From: Anarhynchus alexandrinus
Lineage: Eukaryota; Chordata; Aves; Charadriiformes; Charadriidae
Length of the DNA: 64,000 nt
Direction of reading: 5' to 3'
NCBI GenBank assembly: GCA_008711295.1
Contig: VUYV01000145.1
Coordinates: 1,827,748-1,891,747 of the forward strand
Positions 14,801 to 45,908 of this stretch are shown here, in pieces. Both the position numbers and the translations under genes were made by a program. The notes below the pieces were generated by a model, which saw nothing but the letters and a program-made list of their open reading frames with translations, was not told where the DNA came from and searched no databases. Numbering within the stretch: position 1 is the first letter of the stretch; the number at the start of each line of letters is the position of its first letter.

Positions 14801-17800
14801 AGAAGGCCCCTGTTGGGGACTGGGGAGAAGGAGCAGCGCCAGCCCATCGGCACTGCAAACCTGGTATTAAGGGAGTGTGTTCCTGCAGAATGTCATGATA
14901 AAGGGTGGTGGAGGGGGACACTGCTGAAAGCCGTGACCTTCCAGGCAGGGTCTGTTTCCCAAACACGCGTTAAACAGTGGCAGACTCCTGCAGGTGTGCG
15001 CATGGAGGAACCTGATAAATTAAAGCCTAAGTGTAACAAGAGAGATGTTTGCTTTAGAAGATAACATGCACCTGTTCTGAACGCTGAGGGTGAGGAAACT
15101 TTCTGAGAGGTGTTTTCCTTTGTTACCATGGTAGACCTTTTGCACTGCAAAGCCACATAGCTCCCCTTTCTCCTGCTCCCTTCCCTTTTAAGACCAGGTA
15201 ACGCTTCAGCTTCACCAGCGCCTCTAATCTGACAACCCAGAAGCATAATAAATGGTGGCAATTGCTCCTTTTCCTCCGTTAGTACATCTCATTGCGGAGC
15301 TCCCCTGACCACATCTGCCCAAGTTTGCTACCCGGACCAATGCTGTTATTAAGATGCCCGGGTCTCCGGTACCTGCAGCCCAGTCGCCAGCTGGAGACGA
15401 GGGAAGGGAATGCTCCCAGCAAGGCGCCCTTCAGTGGGGCTGCTCTAATGAGCTAGCTTCGTTATCTGCCTTGCTGCTGGTCCCAGAGAGGCTGCAGGGA
15501 CGTCTGCTGCTTTATTTTGTTAAATGGTACCAAATGATGGCAGTTAAGAGCCTACCAGGAGAAAATGAGCTCTTAGGGCAGCATTTCATGTCTTGCATGC
15601 AAGGCTTTATTGAATTAACTTTGTACCAGAACCGCCGTACACTTCCCTTGCTGGAGAGGCCGAGCTAGATTAACTGTGGGATAAAAACGTTACGACCATA
15701 TTTTTGTCACACAGGTGTCTTGCATTAAAAAATCTTTACATGCTTTAATGTGATCTGAATTTCTGTAAGCCTGCAAAGCAGGCTGGTTTTCAATGATCTC
15801 TGTCTCTGTCTTAACGCTGCACTCATCCCAGTGTCAAGTATGTAACTCTCTTGCTTTGCTTCTTATTTTCCACGTTAGGGACAGTGTATTTCCTCTCCCA
15901 CACAGCCCTTGCAAATGTAGAGGTGCTGCAGGAGAAGCCCCCAGCACTACTGTCGCCGTTCAAGTGATGCCTTTTGCCTCGGTGGTACCTGCAGCTCAGC
16001 GGCTCCAGCGGGGCAGCACTGCCAGCTCGCGGGAGGGAGACTTGCATACCTTCAGCTACTTCCCCATTATGTACACATAAAGTTAATAACTGACTTAAGA
16101 GTTCATCTACAAATATATTTTTCAGGCTGTTCTTGGTAAATTTTTCCCCTCTCAGCCACAAAGCTCTCATTTTCTGTAATTTCCTTCCTGTATTTTCCCA
16201 TAACTCTAATCTATTTTAACATTAACGTGTTAGTTTTGAAACAGCCTGTGCATTTTCAGCCTCTTCCACCTTACCTGCTGATTATTTCGATTCTCACTGT
16301 CCTCTATCCCTACTTTTGTTGTTTGCGAAAAACGGCTTTTCTCCTCCCTCTCCCTCTTCACAGCTCCCACCATCTGTCTCTCTACAAATACAAAGCTTTA
16401 GGGGAAATGATTCACTAGGCTGCTAGCTCATTACTCACACTCTCCCCATCATGGTTTCTGTCCTTGTAGGATGCTCTAACTAATGTAAAGATCAATGAAT
16501 CCTGGGAATTGTTATTCAATTAAAAAAAAATAATGCCCCAGCGGTTAAATAGATTGGGCTCTTTGTACTTTCTAAACACCGATGCTTAGTTTTTCTTCCT
16601 CACACTGCCAGCATTATTTTTCAGAAAAGGATCATTGAAACAGAAGAATAGAAATGATCACTGAACCATTTAATGCAACCTTGTGTAGCACATGATGCAG
16701 GAGTTACTTAATGAAATTCCCTGGCCCAAACCAAGCAAATCTGTGGTAAATCTAGAGCACATATTTTAGGATGACAGCCAAAATGATGAAAGGAATTTAC
16801 TACCCAGCCTTGCTAATCATTTTGAATGCTTAACTGCGCTCCCTAATACGCTGCTTCGCAAGCAGCAAAACTGACACAGCCTCATTCCCTACAGATTTCC
16901 CTCCTCCAGCCTTACCCAGGCCAGCCCTGTCGGGGGGCAGGGTGGCCGGCTGAGACTCCTGTGAGTGCTGGCTGGCCAGCTGCACACCTCTGGGAAGAGA
17001 CCTCCGCAGGCCTGCAGCCCCACTGCCTCTCCCCCTGCAGCATGCAGGTTTGGGGCTAGCTCTTTGCTCAGGGAATTGTTTCCATGAAGCTCATAGGCAC
17101 TATCTTTGAGCTTCTGCCTATTAAATGCGGTAGAAATTGGTTAAGGGGCTGAGAAGCCATTTGAGACAGACTAGTTCACAGTGTTAAAACACTTCAGATA
17201 TCTTAAAATACCAGAGACAGCCATCTTGAGTTGACAGATATGCCGTAGCATTTCAGGAGACTTGCTCAACCTGGAGCCCAAGCTCAATAGTGTAGGGCAC
17301 TCCACGTGACCCTAAATGTCGATGTTTAGGTATCCCACTCCTTTTATCTTCACTTTGACCTTTTAAGAAGGATTTCTGTCATGATTTTAGGCTTGTCACC
17401 ATATACTAGAAAGTTATTTTCTTAATTGGAGGCTTAGTTTTTCATTTTATCACATGGAAAATGGCCACCCCCCCCTCCCCACATGCAAATAGGTAACAAG
17501 GAGTACCACTACCTAACGCAATTCTGTTGTGCCTCGTCAGGAAGCTGCTGGCATGGCAGGTATTTGCCTATTTCGGCTGTTGAGCTTCCCTTTAGAAATT
17601 TGAGTTGTAAGAAGCACAGCAAATACCACAATCAAAACTATAAGAGCTGAGTTATATACCCTTCTCCCAGTGCTCTTAAAGGGCTGCAACTCTTTATGCC
17701 AAAGCCTGCTGAAGGAAAATCTGAGTAGAGCTGTAATGTGGTTCTTCAGTTGCTTCTCCTGAGCACCACAAAGCGTGTCCTGTATCAACACACCACGCTG

Positions 17801-18630
17801 GCACCACCTTCATGGAAAGCTAATTAAATAATTTGGGTAATGTAACAGGACTATCAACTTCTGGGCTAATTTACTTTTCGGACTACTTGTACATCTACTC
17901 TAAAGAATAAGGGCCACAGAATTTTAAGCCAAGAGGGTCCACTGTTACCCCAGTAAGGTTAAAGTGGTTTTAAAAAAAGAACCCTAACTAAAGTTGTACT
18001 TATGTGCCCTGTAAAAAAAAAAAAAAGTTCAAACTTTAGCAGATGTGATGTTTTTGAGCCTTCCTGGTTGCCAGCACCCTGTGGCTCTCCAGCATCTTTG
18101 ATTATTTTATCGTTCCATACTGCATACAAGTTGTAGGAGTCAATGTTGTTTCTCTTAACAATCGCTGGCTTTCCAAATGCCGGCTGTCCTTTGACATGCT
18201 GTGTTTTAAATAAGGGCTGAAGAGCAGTAATGAAGCTAAAGGCCTGCTGTAAAAAATACTGCAGCGTTCCATGGCACTGACAGCACACACGTAGTCATGC
18301 ATTTAGTTCTCCTTTTGTGGACTGTTGCTGCAACGCACTGAAGGTGTCAGGGGCCGAGCTGTAAGGAAATGGAACTCCAGAGATTTCAGATTTGAGTCCT
18401 CTAATTGAAGACAGTGTCTTTATGCAAGACAGGCGAAGGAAAACTTGCGTTACCCAACAGTTACCATTCCTCTGTTGTTCCCAGCAATAATAAAAGCTGA
18501 CGCAGTATATAAGGTAGCCTTACAAAAGGCAGATGTATTTAATAGTGTATATACAAATTCACTGTTCGATAATGCTATACAAGGCAGGAATGTCTTTACA
18601 GAAACCCTGAGCAAAAAGGAGGATGTAGTT

Positions 18631-18636
18631 TTTATT
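18631..18636 (-). terminator. TRAF3IP2: Candidate TRAF3IP2 polyadenylation signal
   Basis: TTTATT on the plus strand reads AATAAA on the minus strand, about 330 nt downstream of the TRAF3IP2 stop codon. It is the nearest canonical hexamer I see. An ATTAAA variant lies about 100 nt further on, near 18538. Transcript data would be needed to choose. Confidence 0.45.
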
Positions 18637-18966
18637 TTACCCTTATTGCGACACTATTTCTGGTATTTGTTTGCTATATCGACTAATAAAGGAATATGTT
18701 AAAAACAGATGTTAAAATAAAACCGGGCATTCTTTCCATTTGCAGCTTATTTAAAAACCTAGAGAAAAGAGTTCTGCCCCATCAGCTTCAGAAATAGATG
18801 TTTAACATGGTAGAGAACAAGCCGAGCCTGAGTTACCCAAGACAACTAATTCCCTTAGCAGAAAGAGTGTCTTCTGTCATCAAAAAGAGCCATCTGGAAG
18901 AGCGTTGGCTCCCTGCCAAGAACAACCCTTTAACAACTGCTTGTCGTGCACTTTAAGTAATAACGT

Positions 18967-37718
<18,752 letters not shown>

Positions 37719-37734
<16 letters not shown>

Positions 37735-37805
37735 TTCCAAGTTTTGTAGTCGCACCGGAAACGAGAGTCAGCTGCCTTACTGCAAGGCCAGGATTTTTCA
37801 GCACA
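37719..37805 (-). CDS. TRAF3IP2: TRAF3IP2 coding exon 1 with start codon (inferred)
   Basis: 87-bp exon between the acceptor cttgttttccag|TG and the donor TCAG|gttagt. ATG at 37734-37732 begins MASVSG, which splices in frame to TFVGRSIPVEV of exon 2; coding bases are 37734-37719. Upstream in the same exon and frame are TGA, TAA and TGA, and the ATG has G at -3 and +4, so it is a good first start. Human long isoforms also take a short N-terminal peptide from an upstream exon. This is inferred from splice signals and phase. Confidence 0.75.
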
Positions 37806-39226
37806 CTGGAAAACAAGAGAAAGTACTCTTGTGAACATGGTACAGTTTCACACAGGCAATAATCCCAAAATAACTCTATCTCAGAGACTGGAAAAGAAAG
37901 ACTGGTTGGAGTTCTGGAAATCACATTGCGCAAAACAGACGCTTTTATGGGATTTCTGGAACTTACCGTTCCTGCTGAGACTGGAGGGGGGAAAAGCACA
38001 TGAACTGTCTCTCAAAGGTGATTTCTGCACCTGAGAAAAGAGCAGGCTGCGTAGGTCTGGAGGTTTGGCTCAGGCATATTCCAGGCAATACAATTGCAAT
38101 TATTTTACTCTGGACTTTTTAATAATACCTTTGCACTGATGTCTCAGATCTAAACCTCACTGGATGCCTAGATGAGTTATTTCAACTCCAAAGCTTGTTT
38201 CCAAGTGTTGCTGCTTATTTTATCAAACCACTTCATCCAGCCTATTATCACATGGCTGTTGTTATTTCAAATTATTGAAAAATTAAAAGAAAATTTAGAG
38301 ATGTTAGTTACTGTTTGGATTTTTCCCCCCTTCCTTTGGAATCGGCTTGAGCCTAAACATCAAAATTGTCGCTTTCTTTTGGGGGTGCTGTCAGTAAATT
38401 TGGTCCAGCCAAGTGATCCCTGATGATGGACACCTCTCCTCCACCTTCACTCAGAATGACAGCAGCAGTGATGGGTGAATGGTGAGTGGGCTTCAGGAAG
38501 AGCAGCCATCTTCATCCTCTTATACAGGGGTGCAGATTAGCTTGCTCCCAGCAAATTTTGTCTGTTACTGTGAGGTATAGAGAAAAAAGCCCGATGCTCA
38601 TCATTTCCCTAGCCACTTTCCTCCTATCACATTGGAGAAGCTAAAATCCGAAGTAGGAGAGTTATCAGAGAAGAATAGAGTAAGCACTCAAGCAACGGGA
38701 ATGACAATATTTGGCAACAGAACCTGGCTTGAAAGCCTGGTAAAGACAGTCAAAATCACAGCAAGTTTAAAGAGCTTTTAGTGATCCAAGGGTTTCTCCC
38801 ATCTTCAATCACACTAGCTTGAACAGAAAGGTCAAATAAAGAACATATTCAAATGACCACAGTATTAAAAACAGTTTAACAAGATCACAGAGAGGTATAA
38901 GGCAGTGTCCCAACCTTTACCCTGGCTCCTACATTGATTCTGTAAAAGCAAATTGTGTGCCCCGTGCTATAGCGCAAGAGTGAGGCTTTACATTCATGCT
39001 GATCAGATCAAGTGACATGTAGTCCTCTCTGAAAGTACCTCTGGCATAGAAAATTGTGGGTGTAACATTTGCTGGTAATCTGGATAAAAACTGTGCTTTG
39101 CTGCTGGGCTGCAATGTAAATATTCCTCCTCTGTGTAACTTAATACCCATCTATGCAGAAGCTTTACCATACATTCGAAATACACATCCTATGTTGTAAG
39201 AAGCACGTCCACAGGGAGAGTTATCC

Positions 39227-39254
39227 TGGGATAATTACAGTGGGATAATTACAC
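39227..39254. repeat. 2 x 14-bp tandem duplication
   Basis: TGGGATAATTACAG is followed directly by TGGGATAATTACAC, with one mismatch at the last base. Confidence 0.85.
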
Positions 39255-41068
39255 TGGTAAATTTTCCCATGTAGGCAAGTCCTCAGAGAAGCTATTAGTT
39301 GCACCAACACAGTGAACACGCTGCTGCTTTCACAGCTGCAGCCCCTCTGCATGACAGCACTGGCTCTGGTGCCAAACCAGCTCCTTCCCATGCAAGCACC
39401 CAGGCTTGAAATCCTGATGGCCAGCTCACCGCCATCACACATCTCTGCCTGTGGTTTGCATCCCTTTTCCTCTACACCACGTCACTAACGCCGGCCCTGC
39501 TTGCTGAGTCACAGTTCTCTGAGAGTCATAACTGATGTGATGGGAAAGGGAAGAACGTTGAGCTCTTGTAATCAGCACAGGACCATGACAGGGACTTGTG
39601 CTGTGCTGTCTGGTGTGGTGGTGGCACAACGTCACTTAGCTGGGACCTTTGGTCAAATGGCAGTTCAAATGATGACCGCCCTGTGGTGGTGACTCACAGG
39701 GGTGGTACAGCACAAGGTCAGATTTACATGATACGGGGTGTAAAGCTGTCGAGCAGTCCCCTGCCAGACTTAGAGAAGTGCCTGTGAAGCTTAGGTGTCA
39801 AGCTCCCTACAAGGCATCTGCCTTTTGCTCATCTCAACAGCTTCGTAAACCTGACCCTTGGGTCATCTGGCCTTGAAGTGCCTGCTCAGACATGCTTTGA
39901 CTTGTGATATCTTCTGTCCATTTGCTCATAAGCTGAATGACGTGCACTTGAGCAGCACAAATTATATTGCAAACTTTTATTCCCCCACTGAGCATCTCCA
40001 GTGAACTGGTTCCTTGTGCAAAATTCATCCTGGTGTTCATAAAGTGCAAGCTCAGCTGTGGGGTACTGGCATACAGCTCCAACTCTTTAGCCACATGTGT
40101 TGTCTGAGCATCCCACCCCATTAGATACAATCCTTAGCAAACACCCCAAACATGGATTTTCAGAAACAAATTTGCAAAGCCTGATACACTAAGATGCTTC
40201 TTTGTCTCTGAAGTAGTCAGATCAAAATGCTAGAAAACACTTTGAATTCAGATCCTCTTTATGCAACAGCCTTTAGTTTAGCACTGTGACAAAAAGAACA
40301 GATTTCTGTGGAGAAACCAAGAACTCACTCCAGAGCTCAGTGAAGTAAATGGGAATCTCTCTATTGACTTCAGTAAGTTTTGGATCAGGTGTCAGATGGG
40401 ATTTAAAAGCTACTAAATTCCTTTGGAGGCTACAACCTCCAAAGTTTTTTGGCCTTTTTTTCCATTTCTATCATCTGGCTATCTATGAAACAGATCATGC
40501 ACAGACTGTGTGAACCTAATGAAAGGCACAACACAGGCAGAAGAAATTCAGACTTGTTTTCTTCAGGCTTGTTGTTTGGTGTATTTGCTCTGCCTTTTGG
40601 AGGAGGGATATTAAGACTTTACTAAACTGTACTGCAAATGATCAGCTACCAAACTCTTCAAATGGCTTACTTCAGAATAGTTTAAAAATGTCTTTCCTAT
40701 TAGTTTAGCCTTCTGAAAGGATAAATGAATCTTTATCTCTCAAATCAACTTAGTATTTAAATGACAGCCTTATTTCCTTCCTGTGTAACATGAGCTAAAC
40801 ATTATGAAAATTACTCCAAATATCTAAGTAAAAATAATTTGGTGAGACATAAGCGAGACCTGATTCCACCACCTGTGTTTTTAGCTGCAAAACCTCCTAG
40901 TTTTTTCAAATATGATTTTGCTTAGACCCTGCTGCAGGGTACTTGAGCAGCTAAAGCTGAGCTTTAATAGCCACGCACAGCCCCTGCTCCCGTGGGGCCA
41001 AGGTAGGAGGCACTGAGGGGCTGAGGGCTTTGGTGTTAAAACAGACACGTCATTAAAAAGGAGGAAAA

Positions 41069-41434
41069 GTGACTTCATCCTCCTCCTCCCTCAGTAGCTC
41101 TGGTTGGGGAGAGAAGCTGTTACAACAGCAGAGCTCTGTCTGTAGAGATGGCCCTGAGGCTAAATTAACCCCAGGACATGCTGAACACTTTTTGAGCAAT
41201 GCTGGTAATGGTATGTGGATGGGAATTCCCAAGAGAAATCCCCACACTGCTGGAAATGTTACAGATGATTCAGAAACATCCTCCTCCGACAGCAGTGCTT
41301 CAGGATGTTGTTTCTGCTCTGCTGAAGATCCTTGGCTTTTGGAAAAAGACCCAATGCTGAGCCCTTTATCCCAGTATTTTACATTGCCTCGTACTCCAGA
41401 GCTTCATCAGGTTTCCTTTGACTTTTCCAGTTAG
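41069..41434 (+). CDS. Unsupported 121-codon open frame
   Basis: Plus-strand frame from ATG to TAG, antisense in the inferred TRAF3IP2 intron. The predicted product is serine-rich at the N-terminus (SSSSSLSSSG) with an acidic/serine block (DDSETSSSDSSASG) before a cysteine pair. No family is recognised and there are no clear splice or promoter signals. It could be part of an antisense transcript or a chance frame; chance is more likely. Confidence 0.15.
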   Translation: MTSSSSSLSSSGWGEKLLQQQSSVCRDGPEAKLTPGHAEHFLSNAGNGMWMGIPKRNPHTAGNVTDDSETSSSDSSASGCCFCSAEDPWLLEKDPMLSPLSQYFTLPRTPELHQVSFDFSS

Positions 41435-43253
41435 CTTATCCTTCAACCATGCGTATGCATAGGACAGAAAAATCACTCGCTTAGGTCTCCCGCGTTGAAG
41501 AATTAGGGTAAAGGAATGTTTCAGCATATTGAAATAAGCTCAGAAACCTGTAGCCTGATCCCTTTTCTGGCATGAAGAACTCTGGAGAGCGTAGATCGTG
41601 CCCAATCTCATTTCCAAAGACACCGCAGCTTCAAGTCAGATCATGATATTGCCAGAAAGTTTTGAGAATTTAATATCCCCCCTGCACCTATGACTATGCA
41701 AGAGATTACTGATAACCAGCTGAAGCTGTTGCATGAATTCCTGCTTGTAATAAAGTGAAGAGGCCCTTCCTAAAGGGACAGAATAGCCAGGCCTGGCCTG
41801 CTCCCAAAAATGTTGAGGGAACTCTTTAAACCACCCTTTCTCCTTCTCTTCCTTCCTCTGCTCATACACCCAGTTCTGCTGCGTGCATTAATTCAGCAAA
41901 TAACCTTCCCGGGTGGGTGCTCAGTGACCCATGCTGCTGGGAAGAAACCCCATCCCAGCTCCCTTGGGAGGCTTCCCGTGCCTGGAGAGGTTCTTCCACT
42001 GCTCCTGCCAGGGAGCCTGGAGGGAGCCTGCCCAGCCCTCCTGCTCACGGCCGGCTGCTGCTGGCGATGGCCGCTCCTGGGAAGCTGCAGGGAGAGCATA
42101 AATGAAGGGGAACAAATTCCTCTGCAGGTTGGTAGAGATAGGCCTGAGCACCCCAGTGTGAAGCAAGGGCCACACACCCCTAAAAAAGTCCGACGGAGGC
42201 AAGGGTCTGGCCAGGCAGAGGAAGGGTGCTGGGCTCGGGCTCATCTGTGCAGTTTTCTTGTGGCTGATTGCGAAATCCGTCAGGTATTTCTTCTGTTTCC
42301 CAGCACAAAGACTTGTCAGGATGCGCTGTCCCAAAATGCACGCTAACCATCTATCTGCTTTTGATTAGAAAACTTCTGTCGTGAAGAAACAGAAGAGAGA
42401 CTCTGCAACGCGAGCACTTCCCGTCACTTCCGGAGAGGGGGAAAATATCTTTGCCCTTTTGATCAAAGTTATACTACATAGTTAAAAAAAAAATATTAGG
42501 ATGAGAAAGAAACCTCACCTTCCTTGGTGCACAACACACAAGGGAAGGATTTTTTATTCACCAGTTATGGCATTTCTGAAATGGCACAGCTATAGATTAA
42601 GGCAAAGCTGAGATCACAAGGGGTGGGGATGGACAGGAATTTCTTGATTTCCAAATAATTCCTGTGTACTTTGGCTGAATCCTTTAAGCTCCCTGGTGCT
42701 GCTGATATCCATATGCAGGATGGGAATACGTGGATGCAGAATTTGCAAGCTGCTATGAGGATGCACATGTTGAGATTGCAACAAAAGCTGTTGCCATGGG
42801 GTCAGATAAGAGTAAGTGTGTAAGTACACTTGCCTTAAGTGCAGCTTTCTCTACAGAAACACTAGACACAACTTTCCTCAAAAAACCCCAGGGACAAATC
42901 CTTTTAGGAAGAGCAAGTGAAAATGTGGGAACTGTTTTGGGTCTATAACCTAAATAAACACAGCCAAGGAAATCCAAGCTCCAGAGTTTCACACTTCACC
43001 ATGAAGAATTTTGGCTGCTGTCATCACAGATGCTTACCCTCTCCCTTGGGTACCCTCCACAGCAAAGACTAAGGCAGTGTGTCACGTTCCTAGCCCAGAT
43101 TTTAAGCCCTCTAGGGCAGGTAATGTTTATTTTTATGACTTCTGGAAAAAGTAGAAAAAGAATATGAAAACAATGGTCCTCTTCCACACTGACTGTACAG
43201 TTGCTCTTACATATTTTCTGCAGCCATGTCATGAAAGTCTACATATGCCAGGA

Positions 43254-43967
43254 TGTCGTGGCTTAGGCCAAACTGGCCACTGGGTGAGCGGCAGATACTC
43301 CCCCCTACCCCTCTTCAAAGAGAGAGGCAGAGGAGGGAAAAAGAGACTTATGAGTTTAGAAGAAACTACTTTAATGAAAAATTAAGAATAAAATGAAAAG
43401 AAAATAATGGAATACATACAAAACCATATCAAGCTCCCAGGATGACAATCATGTCACCGTCTGGCACTGGGAGGTCCCAGACTGGACTCAGTGACAGATG
43501 GGAACTGGATTCTGGATCCGGATTCAGGAGAAGGATCAAAGGCAGATGAACAGACAAGACAGAGTCCTCCTTGGATGCCAGCTATTGAAGAAAGAGGGCC
43601 GACCCTTTGATCCCTCAGCTTTATACTGAGCATGAGGCAGATGGGATGGAATACCCCATTGGTCAGTTTTGGGTCACCTGTCCTGTCCGCTCCTCCCCGC
43701 TGGTGGGACCCCTATACGCTTTTCTGCCTCTGACCCTCCATCGGTGCAAACAAACAAGTGAGCTGCCCTTGGGTGTTAGAGCAATAAGTATAAGCAAGAA
43801 CTTCTCTGCATACCATTCCTTGGCATCAATAATAAACATAGGTCTTATCACTCTCAGAGCGAACAGTGTCTGCAAAATATGCTGCCAGTTTCAGTAATTA
43901 GAAGAGGCCCAGCTAAGAAGCAAAGTTACTGAACAAAATTAGTTCTGTTTTACCTCAAACCAGGACA
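43254..43967 (+). mobile_element. Solo LTR of an avian endogenous retrovirus with 5-bp target-site duplication
   Basis: 714-bp element starting TGTCGTGG and ending CCAGGACA, the near-inverted TG...CA ends of an LTR. It is flanked on both sides by CAGGA (43249-43253 and 43968-43972), a perfect 5-bp target-site duplication. Internal blocks such as GCTTTATACTGAGCATGAGG, TGGAATACCCCATTGGTCAG and GGGTCACCTGTCCTG match my memory of abundant avian ERVL-type LTRs, and 5-bp duplications fit that class. A TATA-like CTTTATA near 43619 followed by AATAAA near 43829 suggests plus orientation. No internal viral genes remain. It is antisense to TRAF3IP2. Confidence 0.88.
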
Positions 43968-45447
43968 CAGGAGAACATACTTCCAACCCTGCATGGCAAA
44001 CATCACGTTCCCTTTTGCAGCACTAATGTTGCTTCACTGGGCAATCCATGGTGCAAAGGCTAGAGTAGACTTGATATTTTTTCCCTCTTTAGAGTAGACT
44101 TCAATATGCATGTAATAGGAAAGCTAGGCAACAAGTAGTAGGAAACTGGAAGTGCAACACGCTCAAGCAGGATCCAAACAGGCATCTCATATATAGGTAG
44201 AATTCCCTGCCAGTTTTCTAATATTTGTGAAATATGACAATGTCTGCAATGATCTGAGGTATCCTTAAAAATGTGTTTGTTTTCCGGAGGTTACTTCCCA
44301 CCCATTTCTGATGCTGATAAAACTCTCATAAGCACTGAATATCCCCCAAACTGAGATATCCCACAGCCCAGGAACATCTAAAAATCCTGGCACAAAACTG
44401 GGGCTAGCTGAGTGGGATTGGACAGGGGGACCACAATTAGAGGCATAAATGTCCCCAGCCTGCTTTCCTATAGCTTCATGCCTTGCGTTGGAGCCTCCGG
44501 TTCCTAATAAGGGAGAACCTCCGGTGTCTCACGGGGCTGACGTATCCCTTGTCCCTAACCGCTCTCCCCGCTCCACAGCACGAGGGCTGCAGGGTGCGTG
44601 GGTGGTGGGAGGGTGCGGGGAAGCCTGGGGGACCTGACGCATCTCCCTCAGCTGGCGTGAGAACAGCCTCCCTCACTTGCTTTCATGAAACGTGCAGAAA
44701 CGTATATATCTTTCAGACGTGTACCCTCCGCCAAACTTCAAAAGCCGCTGCTGGGGTTGGAGGGCACTGACAGACACGAACACCATAATTGCACATGCCT
44801 TGTTTCCTGCCTTAGAAAGACAAAAAGAAAACCCAACCCCATTAAAAAAAAAAAAACAAAACAGCATGATTCAAGACATTGCCGGTGCTGAGCAAGAGCA
44901 AGCCCGACCTCAGAAGCTGACGGCATCGCAGGCAGAAGCACAATCGGCAGATGCTCTCCAGCAGCCGGCGGCATTGGGCGAGCGCTTGCCGGGCCACTGG
45001 CCGTGCTGCCTGAGCCCCTCGTGCCCCCATCTTTGGTGTCTCCCACTGCGGGGCTCACACCCCCATCTGGCGGTGGTGGGGGCATCGCAGCCTGCCCCAG
45101 ATGACAAGGACACGGCCAGACCAGGCCTTGAACCCGCCTGGGGCTTGCAGGAAATGGGAATTTCTGGTCTGGTGGCCCCCGGTGGCAGTTGAGGACCAGT
45201 AAGCCCAGATCTGCCGTTCTCGTTGCCCAGCCAACGCTAGCCCTACAAAACCTGTGTTCTGAAACAATCAGCTACTGTGTGAAATGGGAGCGGGTTTTAT
45301 ACGGCTGATTTTATTCTAATTAAAAAGAAATACTACCAGCTTGCTCCCACTGTTTCCATACCAACGCCATGGGAAATGGCGTCTACGATCCTGTTTCCTT
45401 CATGCTTTCCAGCCACCTCTTCCTCGCCAGGTCTGTGGACCTGTCGC

Positions 45448-45649
45448 GAGGAGAGGAGAGGAGAGGAGAGGAGAGGAGAGGAGAGGAGAGGAGAGGAGGG
45501 GGAGGGAGAGGGGAGGGGAGGGGAGAGGAGAGGAGAGGAGCGGAGAGGAGAGGAGAGGAGAGGAGAGGTGAGGAGAGGAGAGGAGAGGAGAGGAGAGGAG
45601 AGGAGAGGAGAGGAGAGGAGAGGAGAGGAGAGGAGAGGAGAGGAGAGGG
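45448..45649 (+). repeat. 202-nt (GGAGA)n purine tract
   Basis: Pentanucleotide GGAGA-type repeat in which 200 of 202 plus-strand bases are purines. The only pyrimidines are C at 45541 and T at 45569. A G-rich interruption at 45498-45523 has five G runs of three or more. It lies about 370 bp inside the inferred first intron of TRAF3IP2, so the pre-mRNA would carry a long C/U tract. Several long open frames cross it only because the repeat lacks stops. Confidence 0.95.
45498..45523 (+). other. G-quadruplex motif
   Basis: Five G runs of 5, 3, 4, 4 and 4 are separated by loops of A, AGA, A and A. This meets the G3+N1-7 rule on the plus strand, which is the template strand for TRAF3IP2. Confidence 0.8.
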
Positions 45650-45899
45650 CCAGCAGCCAACAAACCACCTTAAGCTCTCACTGCCGTGCAGGGCGGGAGC
45701 GGGATCAGGCCTGGCTGGCAGGCATTGCCAGGCAGCTATGTAAATAGGCAGGACAACATTTTGACACCAGGCGTGACCGTTCCCAGTGTTTACTCCCAAA
45801 CCCTCCCGATTTTTAAAAAAAAAACAAACCAACAAAACTGCAGTGAAATGGCTGAAACATGTTGTAACCATCTGTGAAACTCAGGCTATCATTACATGG

Positions 45900-45908
45900 N
45901 GGGGGGGA
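45900..45908. other. Ambiguous base next to a G run
   Basis: The only N in the window is at 45900, directly before eight G. This is probably an unresolved homopolymer in the assembly, so lengths here are uncertain. Confidence 0.9.

Larger units (their letters stand above)
1..18630. other. Intergenic region, no exon recognised
   Basis: I find no recognisable exon, RNA gene or clear promoter in this stretch left of the TRAF3IP2 3' end. It opens with a run of 17 T. Open frames are short and mostly overlap on both strands, as chance frames do. GC content rises near 8.6-9.7, 12.6-13.2 and 13.9-14.6 kb without an accompanying splice-flanked frame. REV3L is the expected left-hand neighbour from mammalian gene order, but its conserved N-terminal exon was not seen, so it probably lies beyond the left edge. 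Local items inside (short repeats, a palindrome, an E-box element cluster) are listed separately. Confidence 0.6.

Noticed and set aside
1..18630. REV3L 5' end expected from mammalian gene order
   Set aside because: The conserved N-terminal exon was not found on the minus strand, so no call was made.
41810..42346. 178-codon plus-strand open frame with a hydrophobic start
   Set aside because: It lies in a GC-rich stretch where frames on both strands are open (for example 41893-42334 minus). It has no domain, promoter or splice support.
45333..45871. Several long open frames rich in Arg/Glu/Gly or Ser/Pro/Leu
   Set aside because: They are translations of the GGAGA purine repeat, which lacks stop codons in most frames.
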